Below, one piece after another: positions 15,567-23,341 of a DNA stretch of 64,000 bases. Position 1 is the first letter of the stretch. Each line of letters begins with the position of its first letter. The DNA is from MKSF01 sp037190225 (lineage in GTDB: Bacteria > Bacteroidota > Bacteroidia > Chitinophagales > Chitinophagaceae), in contig JBBCJL010000007.1 of assembly GCA_037190225.1 (NCBI GenBank), positions 124,001-188,000 on the forward strand, in the 5' to 3' direction. The translations under genes and the position numbers were made by a program. Under the pieces are notes generated by a model that saw nothing but the letters and a program-made list of their open reading frames with translations, searched no databases and had not been told where the DNA came from.

Positions 15567-15758
15567 TTATGCCAGCCTGACATTTACGGCATTCAGGCCT
15601 TTTCTGCCCTGCTGCACTTCATAAACTACTTTGTCATTTTCCCGGATAGGTGCCTGGAGACCGCTGATGTGCACGAAGATATCTTCCGTACCATTTTGAG
15701 GAGTTATAAATCCGAAACCTTTTGATTCATTGAAGAATTTTACTGTACCTTCTTGCAT
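15567..15758 (-). CDS. CspA-family cold shock protein
   Basis: A 63-residue single cold-shock domain with both nucleic-acid binding motifs: RNP1 KGFGFI (about residues 13-18) and RNP2 DIFVHI (about 26-31). Such proteins bind single-stranded RNA and melt structures at low temperature. Length is canonical. It is the last gene of a minus-strand run of RNA-binding proteins and is followed by a strong terminator; the 33-base gap to the upstream CSD gene leaves little room for an independent long leader. Confidence 0.95.
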   Translation of the reverse strand: MQEGTVKFFNESKGFGFITPQNGTEDIFVHISGLQAPIRENDKVVYEVQQGRKGLNAVNVRLA

Positions 15759-15791
15759 TGTTGTTGATTTGATTATTAATTGTGTATAAAG

Positions 15792-16223
15792 TTACTTGAT
15801 TTTTCTGACATTTATCGCAGCGTACCCTTTTGGTGTTTTTTCTTTTTCGTAAACCACCCTGTCTTTCTCTTTTATAGGTTCGCGTGTTTTGTTGCTGTGT
15901 ACAAAAATATTGGCCCTTGTATTGTCTTCTGTAATGAAGCCGTATGCCTTATCGGTAAAGAACAAGGATACGATACCGGTAAACTCCCTGTCTTCCGCGG
16001 CAGCGGCCCCTTCGGGAAGATCCTGTACAGGTACCTTGCTTCTTTTCTGTTTTTCGGGCGGTACATCGGTTATGTTACCGTATTCATCCAGGTACACTGT
16101 CATTTCTTCCAGGCTTTTGCCTTTGTCGTTATTCGTTTTACGCTCTTCTCTCCGTTCCTGCTTGTCCTGCTTTTTTTTAGCTTTTTTTTGTTGTAATGCT
16201 TTTTTGGAATAAGTATCCGCCAT
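15792..16223 (-). CDS. Cold-shock-domain protein with basic N-terminal extension
   Basis: The 143-residue protein has a Lys/Arg/Gln/Glu-rich helical N-terminus (residues 1 to about 40), a middle segment, and a C-terminal cold-shock domain from about residue 80, with RNP1-like KAYGFI and RNP2-like NIFVHS. The extended N-terminus may add RNA affinity or dimerisation. It sits 16 bases after the DEAD-box helicase and before csp, so it probably acts with them in RNA remodelling. This two-part form is common in Bacteroidota. Confidence 0.9.
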   Translation of the reverse strand: MADTYSKKALQQKKAKKKQDKQERREERKTNNDKGKSLEEMTVYLDEYGNITDVPPEKQKRSKVPVQDLPEGAAAAEDREFTGIVSLFFTDKAYGFITEDNTRANIFVHSNKTREPIKEKDRVVYEKEKTPKGYAAINVRKIK

Positions 16224-16239
16224 ATTGTATTTGTTGATT

Positions 16240-17382
16240 TTAAAGATTCATTAATTGCCTGCCATTGGTTACGGAGGCTTTTACAGGCATCCGGAAGCCT
16301 ATCAGCTTCTGTATGTTTTGCAGGTCTTCCTGTTCTTCGCTTCCGCAAAAGGATACTGCCACTCCTTCCTTGCCGGCACGTCCTGTCCGTCCTATCCTGT
16401 GCACATAGGTCTCAGGTACATTGGGCAGCTCGTAATTGACCACGTGCGGCAGCTCGTCTATGTCGATGCCCCTGGCGGCTATATCCGTAGCTACCAGCAC
16501 CCTTATCCTGCTGCTCTTGAAGTCTTCCAGGGCCCTTTGCCTTGCATTCTGCGATTTATTGCCGTGTATCGCCGCTGCGAAGATGCCTTTCTGGCCCAGC
16601 TGCTTTACCAATTTGTCTGCCCCATGCTTGGTACGTGTAAAGACCAGGGAACGGGCAATCGACCTGTCATTCAGCAGGTGTATCAGCAGGCCGGGCTTTT
16701 CTTTCTTCTCTACAAAGTAAACGGACTGCTGAACGGTTTGCGCCGTTGAAGATACGGGTGTCACAGATACTTCTACCGGCTGGTTGAGTATGGTATTGGC
16801 AAATTTCCGGATAGCTTTAGGCATCGTGGCGGAAAAGAACAGTGTTTGCCTGGATGCGGGGATATGGGTAAGGATCCTTTTGACATCGTTGACGAATCCC
16901 ATGTCCAGCATCTGGTCTGCCTCATCCAGTACCAGGATCTCTATGTTCGCCAGGCTGATGTAGCCCTGCTGCATAAGATCCTGCAATCTGCCCGGCGTGG
17001 CAATAAGGATATCCACACCTTTTTTCAGGCCCGCTACCTGCTTGCCCTGGGGCACACCACCAAAGATGGAGAGGTTACGTATGCTTAAATATTTACTATA
17101 GGTATTGAAGCTCTCTTCTATCTGCAGCGCCAGCTCGCGGGTCGGTGTCAGCACCAGGGCGCGGATGCGCTGGGGGTGGGGCTGGCTGGCCTGCAACTGC
17201 TGCAATATCGGAATGGCAAAGGCAGCGGTCTTGCCCGTACCTGTCTGGGCACATCCTAAGATATCCTTTCCCTTCAGTATATGGGGAATGGCCTTGGCCT
17301 GTATCTCGGTAGCGGAAATATAGCCTGCGTCAGCAACGGCCCGGCGTATGGGTTGTATTAAGTCTAATTGATCGAAATTCAT
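16240..17382 (-). CDS. DEAD-box ATP-dependent RNA helicase (RhlE-like)
   Basis: The 380-residue protein has the complete helicase core: Q-motif region TEIQAKAIPHIL, motif I AQTGTGKT (about residues 40-47), PTRELA, DEAD (about 151), SAT, and motif VI HRIGRTGR (about 332). It lacks the long basic C-terminal tail of many RhlE or DeaD proteins, ending soon after the core. It unwinds short RNA duplexes in ribosome assembly or decay, often cold-induced. Flanked by RRM and cold-shock genes on the same strand; the TTG-free ATG at 17382 fits the family start (MNFDQLDLIQPIRRAV). Confidence 0.95.
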   Translation of the reverse strand: MNFDQLDLIQPIRRAVADAGYISATEIQAKAIPHILKGKDILGCAQTGTGKTAAFAIPILQQLQASQPHPQRIRALVLTPTRELALQIEESFNTYSKYLSIRNLSIFGGVPQGKQVAGLKKGVDILIATPGRLQDLMQQGYISLANIEILVLDEADQMLDMGFVNDVKRILTHIPASRQTLFFSATMPKAIRKFANTILNQPVEVSVTPVSSTAQTVQQSVYFVEKKEKPGLLIHLLNDRSIARSLVFTRTKHGADKLVKQLGQKGIFAAAIHGNKSQNARQRALEDFKSSRIRVLVATDIAARGIDIDELPHVVNYELPNVPETYVHRIGRTGRAGKEGVAVSFCGSEEQEDLQNIQKLIGFRMPVKASVTNGRQLMNL

Positions 17383-17431
17383 ATTTGATTATTTGCAGGA
17401 GACATGCTCCCGTTTGTTAAGTTTGGACCGG

Positions 17432-17662
17432 CTATACTGCGTATATAACCAGGTACCTGTTCATAAAATTTGTATGGTGAAGTGTTTTTACCGCTCTTCT
17501 GCCGTCTACATCTTCTTTCATCACTACGTAGGCGCTGCCGGTAGATCTTCCTGTTGTGCTCCTTATAATGGTAACCGCTGTAATGGTGCCAAAGGAGATA
17601 AAAAGGTTGAACAATGCCTGTTCCGAAACATTGATATCAAGGTTGCTTATGTATATTTTCAT
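17432..17662 (-). CDS. Small RRM RNA-binding protein 1
   Basis: A 76-residue single RNA recognition motif: RNP2 IYISNL (residues 3-8) and RNP1-like GSAYVVM (about 42-48). The ATG at 17662 gives the usual start directly before the first beta strand; an upstream in-frame start adds ten residues without homology. Stand-alone RRM proteins in Bacteroidota and cyanobacteria are often cold-induced and bind RNA non-specifically. It is 49 bases before the helicase gene and 38 bases after the second RRM gene. Confidence 0.9.
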   Translation of the reverse strand: MKIYISNLDINVSEQALFNLFISFGTITAVTIIRSTTGRSTGSAYVVMKEDVDGRRAVKTLHHTNFMNRYLVIYAV

Positions 17663-17700
17663 ATTCAGGCGCTTTAGCAGGTGAAAGAACATTAGAGGGA

Positions 17701-17976
17701 TCAGAAACGCGGCTTTTTAAAAAGATCTGCCTGCGCCCTGGGCCTGGCTTCCCGGAGTATGAGCTGGTTATTGTCCAGGTAGCAGCTATCCAGCCGCCGG
17801 AGTGCTTCCCTTGCTTCATCGGGAGAGGTCATTCTTATAAATGCGAAGCCCCGGGAATGGCCGGAGAATACATCCGTAATGATCTTAACCGATTGAATAG
17901 TGCCGTAGGCAGCGAACAGGTCGTGTAATTGCTTTTCCGTAGTGCGAAAATTCAGGTTGCCGACAAAAATAGTCAT
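17701..17976 (-). CDS. Small RRM RNA-binding protein 2
   Basis: A 91-residue protein with one RRM: RNP2 IFVGNL (residues 3-8), RNP1 RGFAFIRM (about 42-49), and a basic tail ending ADLFKKPRF. The ATG at 17976 is chosen because the frame upstream encodes an unrelated Cys/Phe-rich segment that would be leader RNA. It is the first gene of the RNA-binding run; a TAACTTTG -7 element lies at 18099-18106, implying a leader of about 115 bases, long for this organism and reminiscent of cold-regulated mRNAs. Confidence 0.9.
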   Translation of the reverse strand: MTIFVGNLNFRTTEKQLHDLFAAYGTIQSVKIITDVFSGHSRGFAFIRMTSPDEAREALRRLDSCYLDNNQLILREARPRAQADLFKKPRF

Positions 17977-18098
17977 GACAAAGTATTTAAGAATAAGGTG
18001 GCAGCTGAAAACGCGAAAACTGAGAGAGAAAAAAATGTGTATTCTTAAACTATGACAGAGAATGCAGAGGCAGGTGCCTATCAAAATATTTGATGCTG

Positions 18099-18106
18099 CA
18101 AAGTTA
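18099..18106 (-). promoter_or_regulatory. -7 element TAACTTTG with long leader, RRM/helicase/csp run
   Basis: Exact TAnnTTTG on the minus strand. The start codon of the first RRM gene is 122 bases downstream. Confidence 0.45.
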
Positions 18107-18164
18107 GTTTATTTATTCGGATAATATATAGCTATTTGTGATAATTAACATTTGCTGCTCTTTT

Positions 18165-19238
18165 TCAGGGTTGTGCGCCCAGTTCCTTTATAAGCCTGAA
18201 GTGGGAGGACAGGGCTGTAAAGAAGCTGGGATTGGAAAGGTAGGGCAGGTTGAATTCCTCGCATTTCCTTTTTACAATAGGGCTTAAGGCGGGATAATGG
18301 ATATGGCTTATGCGGGGGAACAGGTGATGCTCTATCTGGTAGTTCAGTCCGCCGGCAAGGTAGGTGACGATCCTGCTGCCGGGAGAGAAATTGGCCGTAG
18401 TTTTTACCTGGTGCACCGCCCATTCGTTTTCTATCGTTACCGCGTCATCAATGCCTACATAGGTGAATTCGGTCTCTTCCACTACGTGGGCCAGCTGGAA
18501 TATAACAGACAAGGTAAGGCCCATCACAGCATTGAGCATGAGGTAGGCCACCAGCCAGTGCCACCAGCCATGCAGCATGATAGGCAGCGCTATGTAGAAG
18601 ACAATATAGAGGGCCTTGCTGGTCCAGAAGATCACCTGGTCTTTCCGCGACATGGCAGGCAATTTGCTTGTATAGACCTTTTTGGTAAAGTACTTATAAA
18701 AGTCCTGCCAGAAGATCCAGAAGAGCGTGCTGACCGCATAGAGAAAGGACAGGTAAAGGTGCTGGACCTTGTGGGCGGGTACCCATTTCTGGGTGCTGCA
18801 CATCCTGATAAAGGGGCTTTTGGCAATATCGTCATCCATACCGTCCACATTGGTATAGGTATGGTGAATGATGTTGTGCTTTTGCTTCCACATAAAGCTG
18901 TTGCCGCCCAGCGCATTCAGAGTATAGCCCAGCAGCTCATTGACTTTGCTGTTGGTTGAATAGCTGCCGTGGCAGGCATCGTGCATGACATTGAAGCCGA
19001 TAAGCGCCAGCACAAAGCCGAACAGGCCGCTTAGCAATATTCCCGCGATACCCGGCATAGGCACGAAGAGCAGCAGGGTATATAAAATTACGGACGCGGA
19101 AACCAGGATGATGGTTTTGGAGTAAAGTCGCCAGTTGCCTGTTTTTTTCAGGCTGTTCTGGGCGAAGTAAGCGTCTATTTCTTTTTTAAGGGCGGGGAAG
19201 AATGTAGCTTGTTTGTTATTATAGGTTACTTTGGGCAT
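18165..19238 (-). CDS. Front-end/linoleoyl-CoA-type fatty acid desaturase
   Basis: The 357-residue membrane enzyme has the three histidine boxes HDACHG (about residue 86), HNIIHHTYTN (about 121) and QIEHHLFP (about 307). The Gln-x-x-His-His form of the third box is the mark of front-end (Delta5/Delta6-type) desaturases. The N-terminal cytochrome b5 domain of eukaryotic relatives is absent, so a separate electron donor is needed. It is a different subfamily from the desaturase at 14538. Position just upstream of the cold-shock RNA-binding run on the same strand suggests joint cold control. Confidence 0.9.
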   Translation of the reverse strand: MPKVTYNNKQATFFPALKKEIDAYFAQNSLKKTGNWRLYSKTIILVSASVILYTLLLFVPMPGIAGILLSGLFGFVLALIGFNVMHDACHGSYSTNSKVNELLGYTLNALGGNSFMWKQKHNIIHHTYTNVDGMDDDIAKSPFIRMCSTQKWVPAHKVQHLYLSFLYAVSTLFWIFWQDFYKYFTKKVYTSKLPAMSRKDQVIFWTSKALYIVFYIALPIMLHGWWHWLVAYLMLNAVMGLTLSVIFQLAHVVEETEFTYVGIDDAVTIENEWAVHQVKTTANFSPGSRIVTYLAGGLNYQIEHHLFPRISHIHYPALSPIVKRKCEEFNLPYLSNPSFFTALSSHFRLIKELGAQP

Positions 19239-19635
19239 GCCGGATGAAATTATTCTTAAGAGTTTATCTTCATTTTAACCGGTATATCATAACAGCACGG
19301 TCATGGATGCCGCTTTAAATGAAAGAAAGCACATAAAGATATGAAATTTTCATTAAAGTGTCACAGATTTCCCCGGATTCCTGCTACCAAACGGCCAGGT
19401 ATCCTGCTGTCCGGCACTTCTTTTTGTGCCGCTGGATGCAGGTGTGCCGGCAGGAGCGGGACGATTGAAAAAATAATCGGGCTAAAGTTTTAACTTTTAA
19501 AAAAATGTATTACCTTAGGTCGCTAATTCATTGTTTTTTACAGGTTTATTCCCGTAAATTTAATCAGGTTCCTATGTCCTCATATATAAATTATTGAAGA
19601 AACTAAAGATGGTAAGACCCGGTTTTTTGGTTTAT

Positions 19636-19664
19636 GGCTGTTATTTTTATAGCAGCCGTTTTTT
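19636..19664 (+). terminator. Orphan intrinsic terminator, possible end of a small RNA
   Basis: 8-bp stem (19636-19643 with 19650-19657, one G-U pair, loop TTTTTA) followed by GTTTTTT. The nearest upstream plus-strand gene is far away, so the hairpin may end a short untranslated transcript starting somewhere after about 19480. Confidence 0.4.
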
Positions 19665-19901
19665 ATGTCAGCCCGTTCCGGAATATGATCCGCTCAGAAG
19701 CCAGAATATTCAGGCTATCGCGTCCGGGCTGTGTATGCGGTGCAGCCGTTACGGTATTCACCTGAATCATGACTCTCCCCTCCTTCCCCCGGCTTCCGGT
19801 GTGCCAAATATTCTACACTTTTAGCGCCTTTGGGTAACTAACACCCCGCCATTCCCGTTCACGTGCTCTGTAAAATACTGATAATCATATTAGCGTTGGT
19901 T

Positions 19902-19916
19902 TGGCCCGAAATTAGA
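19902..19916 (+). promoter_or_regulatory. Sigma-54-like -24 element TGGCCCG (weak -12)
   Basis: TGGCCCG followed by AAAT and TAGA resembles the sigma-54 consensus TGGCACG-N4-TTGC only in its first half. It is 39 bases before the ATG of the small hydrophilic gene. A closely similar element precedes the KGG gene at 23289. Confidence 0.3.
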
Positions 19917-19955
19917 AGTGTATGTTATATCGTTCACTTTTAAAATTTTTTCACT

Positions 19956-20129
19956 ATGGCTACTAAAGATCAAAACCAGCACACTACCAACCAGGCCAAT
20001 ACTGGTAATACGCAGGCACACAACCAAAACAACCAGACCCGGAACTCCAATACCGGCCATCCTCCCAAAAAGAATGAGAAAAATGATAAAAATCAGCAGG
20101 AGGATAAGAAAAACACACCTAACAGGTAG
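19956..20129 (+). CDS. Small hydrophilic Asn/Gln/Lys-rich protein
   Basis: The 57-residue frame starts MATKDQNQHTTNQANTG and ends KNTPNR, with no hydrophobic residue cluster at all; Asn, Gln, Lys and Thr dominate. Such composition predicts a disordered, very soluble peptide, comparable in style to hydrophilin or stress-protective proteins, though I recognise no named family. It opens the stress-protein block and has its own upstream promoter-like element. The overlapping 83-codon frame starting at 19918 is a shadow. Confidence 0.6.
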   Translation: MATKDQNQHTTNQANTGNTQAHNQNNQTRNSNTGHPPKKNEKNDKNQQEDKKNTPNR

Positions 20130-20131
20130 TG

Positions 20132-20164
20132 GGGCAGACCGGCCGGTTGATTGCCGGATTGCCC
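20132..20164 (+). terminator. Hairpin after the small hydrophilic gene
   Basis: Arms 20132-20143 and 20153-20164 pair with one mismatch and one G-U. It begins three bases after the stop. No T tract follows, so termination is uncertain. Confidence 0.4.
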
Positions 20165-20445
20165 TGTAATTTGCCAGGATACCTTCATGGGTTAACCTCC
20201 GTTGAGAAGATGAGAACCGGCATGCAGTAACATTCCTGTGAATACCAGATCAGAGACAGACCTTACATAAGGATATGCGCGCTTTCCCCTATGCGCCGAT
20301 ATAATGCTCTTGATGATGTTTCATAGAATGATCCATGCCCGGGGTTTTCAGCCACTCTGACGGAGGTTATTTTTATGATGCCTGGAGGAAAGGATAGGGG
20401 TATCCCGGCCCTTTAAATTCTTTAATCTTTAAAACTTAAGATATT
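20165..20445. other. Spacer before the DUF4142 gene
   Basis: About 280 bases; no gene, repeat or clear promoter seen. Confidence 0.4.
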
Positions 20446-21006
20446 ATGAGAAAGATCATTACAATTGCCAGGCTGGCAGGCATCTTGAGCCTTTGTATGC
20501 TGCTATGGAATATTTCCGCTTCCGCGCAGGGCCTGATGGGCTTCTCTGATGAGGCGTTTGTGAAGGAAGCTGCGGAAAGGGGTATGGCTGAGGTCATGCT
20601 CGGCAAGCTCGCCCAGAACAGGGGTACTGCAGAGGCTGTCAGGAATTTTGGAAAAATGATGGTCACAGACCACCAGAAAGCGAATGAGGAGCTGAAGCAA
20701 CTGGCACAGCGTAAGAATATATTTGTCCCTGCAGGAGTTCCCAATGATATGCAAAAGGATCATGATAACCTGTCCGGTAAGAGTGCTGCTGATTTTGATG
20801 AGGCCTTTATGAAAAAAATGATCCGGGACCACGAAGCGACCATAGCCCTGTTTAAAAGAGCAGTGGATAAAGGTACTGATGCGGACCTGAAAAGCTGGGC
20901 GGCCAAAGTGCTGCCTACCCTGGAGCAGCATCTGGAGCACGCCAGGAAGGTTCAGGATGACCTGAAACATAACAATAAGGACAATAAGAAGAAAAAAGGG
21001 AAATAA
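20446..21006 (+). CDS. Secreted DUF4142 protein (ferritin-like helical)
   Basis: The 186-residue protein has a signal peptide (hydrophobic residues about 9-25, cleavage after SAQ/ASA), then the DUF4142 pattern: DEAFVKEAAERGMAEVMLG, FGKMMVTDHQKANEEL, FDEAFMKKMIRDHEATIALF and ALKSWAAKVLPTLEQHLEHA-like segment near the end (here DLKSWAAKVLPTLEQHLE). The paired Asp-His/Glu helices resemble a four-helix ferritin-like fold placed in the periplasm or outer membrane. The C-terminus is strongly basic (NKDNKKKKGK). Function of the family is unknown, but it is often found with stress genes, as here. Confidence 0.9.
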   Translation: MRKIITIARLAGILSLCMLLWNISASAQGLMGFSDEAFVKEAAERGMAEVMLGKLAQNRGTAEAVRNFGKMMVTDHQKANEELKQLAQRKNIFVPAGVPNDMQKDHDNLSGKSAADFDEAFMKKMIRDHEATIALFKRAVDKGTDADLKSWAAKVLPTLEQHLEHARKVQDDLKHNNKDNKKKKGK

Positions 21007-21045
21007 ATCATTGCTGTCTGTATAATCCCCAAAACGTACTGAACT

Positions 21046-21840
21046 ATGGAAAAGCATTACACCCTGATTACCGGCGGATCTATGGGCATCGGCCTGGCGC
21101 TGGCGGAAGAATTCGCAAGGAACGGTCATAACCTGATACTGGTAGCCCGGTTTACCGAAGAGCTGCTGAGAGCAAAACAGCAGCTGCTGCCTTATAATGT
21201 AGAGGTGATCATAAAGCAGCGTGATCTCTTTGACCCCCGGGCCGCTTTTGAACTTTATAATGAGCTGGTGTCGGAAAGCCGGGTGGTGGAGATACTGGTC
21301 AATAATGCGGGCCAGGGGCTTTACGGCCTCTTTGAATATACAGATATTCATCGGGAGCTGGCCATCATTAACCTGAATATCTGCTCTATGGTAGTACTGA
21401 GCAAGCTTTTCCTGAAAGATATGCTGACGCGTGGCAGGGGAAGGATACTGAATCTGTCCTCTATTGCCAGCAAGTCGCCCGGCCCCTGGCAGTCCGTGTA
21501 CCATGGCACCAAGGCTTTCGTCCAGTCCTTTTCCGAAGCCCTCCGAAGCGAGGTGAAGGACCGGGGCATCGTGGTCACTGCATTGCTGCCGGGCGCTACC
21601 GATACGGATTTCTTCCGCAAGGCCGGAATGGAGGAATCCAAGATCGCACAGGATAAAGATCAGCTGGCCGACCCTGCGGATGTGGCGCGGGACGGGTATA
21701 AGGCGCTTATGGCCAATGCGGATATGGTGGTATCAGGATTTAAGAACAAGCTGAATGTCTGGATGAGCAATATTATGCCCGACAGCATAGCGGCCGACAA
21801 TATGAAAAATCAGCAGGAGCCGGCAGACGGTGAGGCATAA
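21046..21840 (+). CDS. Short-chain dehydrogenase/reductase
   Basis: The 264-residue classical SDR has the NAD(P) binding TGGSMGIG (residues 9-16), NNAG (about 85), catalytic Ser in LSSIAS and the YHGTK pair (Tyr and Lys about 152 and 156). The sequence style (LPGATDTDFFRKAGM) places it with the DltE/YqjQ-like SDRs of unspecified substrate. It starts 39 bases after the DUF4142 gene and is 24 bases before a zinc dehydrogenase, so the two oxidoreductases are probably co-expressed in the stress block. Confidence 0.92.
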   Translation: MEKHYTLITGGSMGIGLALAEEFARNGHNLILVARFTEELLRAKQQLLPYNVEVIIKQRDLFDPRAAFELYNELVSESRVVEILVNNAGQGLYGLFEYTDIHRELAIINLNICSMVVLSKLFLKDMLTRGRGRILNLSSIASKSPGPWQSVYHGTKAFVQSFSEALRSEVKDRGIVVTALLPGATDTDFFRKAGMEESKIAQDKDQLADPADVARDGYKALMANADMVVSGFKNKLNVWMSNIMPDSIAADNMKNQQEPADGEA

Positions 21841-21864
21841 TTGATCTGGATAAAAAAATAAAGT

Positions 21865-23034
21865 ATGAAAGCAGCTGTATTCCATGCTCCCGGTCGTATT
21901 ACATACGATACTGTGGAGGACCCTTCTATAAAGGAAGACGGAGACATTATCGTTAAAGTGACGGCTACCGCGATATGCGGCTCAGACCTGCATATTTACA
22001 GCGGCGGTATTCCGCAGGCGCGTAGTATGGTCATGGGTCATGAGTTTATGGGTATTGTGGAAGAGACAGGAAGAGGGGTACGGTCGCTTAAGAAAGGTGA
22101 CAGGGTCATTGTACCGTTCCCGGTGGCCTGCGGGCATTGCTTCTTTTGCAATTCCCTGCTTCCCGGCCATTGTGAGAACAGCAACCCGGAGCATTACGGA
22201 CCTGAAGGCGGTGTGCTCACCGAAAAAGGCGGCGGCCTTTTCGGCTATACCGACCTGTACGGAGGGTATGACGGCGGCCAGGCACAGTATGTAAGAGTGC
22301 CTTATGGCGATTTCGGGCCCCGGCTTGTTCCCGGGGGTATGACGGATGAAGCTGTATTGTTCCTTACGGATATCTTTCCTACAGGATATACAGGCATAGA
22401 TTGGGCCGGGGTGAAAGGAGGGGAAAGCATTGCTATTTTCGGTGCCGGTCCGGTAGGACTGATGACCTTAAAGGCTGCCCGTCTCCGTAACGCCGGAAGG
22501 GTGATCATGGTGGATACGCAGGCGTACCGGCTGGAAAAGGCGCGACAGGTGGCGGATTGCCATACCGTACTGTGGGAGGGTAAGGCGGAAGATGTGGTGG
22601 CGGCCATACGGGAGCTGACAGGGGGAAGAGGTACGGATGTCTGTATTGATGCTGTGGGGTTTGAGCCGGACCGTAGCCTCTGGGACCGCACCAAAGCTGT
22701 CATCAACCTGGAAAAAGGCTCGGTGAAGGTCCTGGAAGCCTGTATGAGCGCGGTACGGCGCGGTGGCTTTGTGTCTGTTCTGGGTGTTTACCCGATGCCT
22801 TATGACAATTTCCCGGTAGGCCAGTTTTTCGACAAGGGTATTACCCTTCGCGGCGGACAGGCGCCCGCGCATAAATATATGGACCTGCTGTTGCAGGAGG
22901 TGCAGGCGGGAAAGGTCCGCCTGGATGATATTATAAGTCACCGGCTGCCGCTTTCGGAGATCGCCCATGCCTACGATATTTTTAAAGAGAAAAAAGATGA
23001 CTGCGTCAAGGTGGTACTGGATCCCTGGGCGTAA
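21865..23034 (+). CDS. Zinc-dependent alcohol dehydrogenase, formaldehyde dehydrogenase-like
   Basis: The 389-residue MDR enzyme has the catalytic zinc ligands in AICGSDLHIYSG and GHEFMG (Cys38 and His about 60), a structural zinc cluster CGHCFFCNSLLPGHC (about 90-104), and the Rossmann motif GAGPVGLM (about 193-200). The long insertion after the structural cluster and the C-terminal DGVVLDPWA-like end (here CVKVVLDPWA) match the glutathione-independent formaldehyde dehydrogenase group common in stress islands. The substrate in vivo is unknown. A good terminator follows. Confidence 0.92.
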   Translation: MKAAVFHAPGRITYDTVEDPSIKEDGDIIVKVTATAICGSDLHIYSGGIPQARSMVMGHEFMGIVEETGRGVRSLKKGDRVIVPFPVACGHCFFCNSLLPGHCENSNPEHYGPEGGVLTEKGGGLFGYTDLYGGYDGGQAQYVRVPYGDFGPRLVPGGMTDEAVLFLTDIFPTGYTGIDWAGVKGGESIAIFGAGPVGLMTLKAARLRNAGRVIMVDTQAYRLEKARQVADCHTVLWEGKAEDVVAAIRELTGGRGTDVCIDAVGFEPDRSLWDRTKAVINLEKGSVKVLEACMSAVRRGGFVSVLGVYPMPYDNFPVGQFFDKGITLRGGQAPAHKYMDLLLQEVQAGKVRLDDIISHRLPLSEIAHAYDIFKEKKDDCVKVVLDPWA

Positions 23035-23076
23035 GTTTTGTTTGCCGTAGAGACGGAACCTTCCGTTTTCAGGCCT

Positions 23077-23109
23077 GGCCATTGACTGAAAATGTCGATG
23101 GCCTTTTTT
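23077..23109 (+). terminator. Intrinsic terminator after the zinc dehydrogenase
   Basis: 10-bp hairpin (23077-23086 with 23094-23103, one G-U) followed by seven T. Confidence 0.85.
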
Positions 23110-23341
23110 ATGGCTGTAAAACGGGGGTACAGGCATGCTTATGGCCTGCATATGTTGCGACGGGCGCCTGTCCGCCGCAAGGAATTTATTACTCAATCTA
23201 TTGTTGCCCAACCCCATTTGAGTAAAGTAATCCACATAGGTTTTCCTGGATAATGTATAACGGTTTAGGAATCAATAGCACCATTTTATGGCCCGGAATT
23301 GGCATTAGGATTTATATTGTTAACCAATAAAACTTTTAGCT
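23110..23341. other. Upstream region of the KGG gene
   Basis: With the terminator this makes about 300 bases without a gene. It holds the sigma-54-like element listed next and nothing else recognised. Confidence 0.4.
23289..23303 (+). promoter_or_regulatory. Sigma-54-like promoter TGGCCCG-N4-TGGC
   Basis: The GG and GC pairs are separated by exactly ten bases, as in -24/-12 promoters (consensus TGGCACG-N4-TTGC; two mismatches). The predicted start of transcription is about 25-30 bases before the KGG protein ATG. Confidence 0.4.

Larger units (their letters stand above)
19239..19955. other. Long gene-poor spacer between cold and stress blocks
   Basis: About 700 bases. A 76-codon plus-strand frame (19594-19824) looks non-coding. 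Two items stand out and are listed separately: a terminator-like hairpin at 19636-19664 with no gene before it, and a TGGCCCG element at 19902. Small open frames such as ATG 19634 (MAVIFIAAVFYV...) overlap the hairpin and are not convincing. Confidence 0.5.

Noticed and set aside
19594..19824. 76-codon plus-strand frame
   Set aside because: It runs through the terminator-like hairpin and reads as random sequence.
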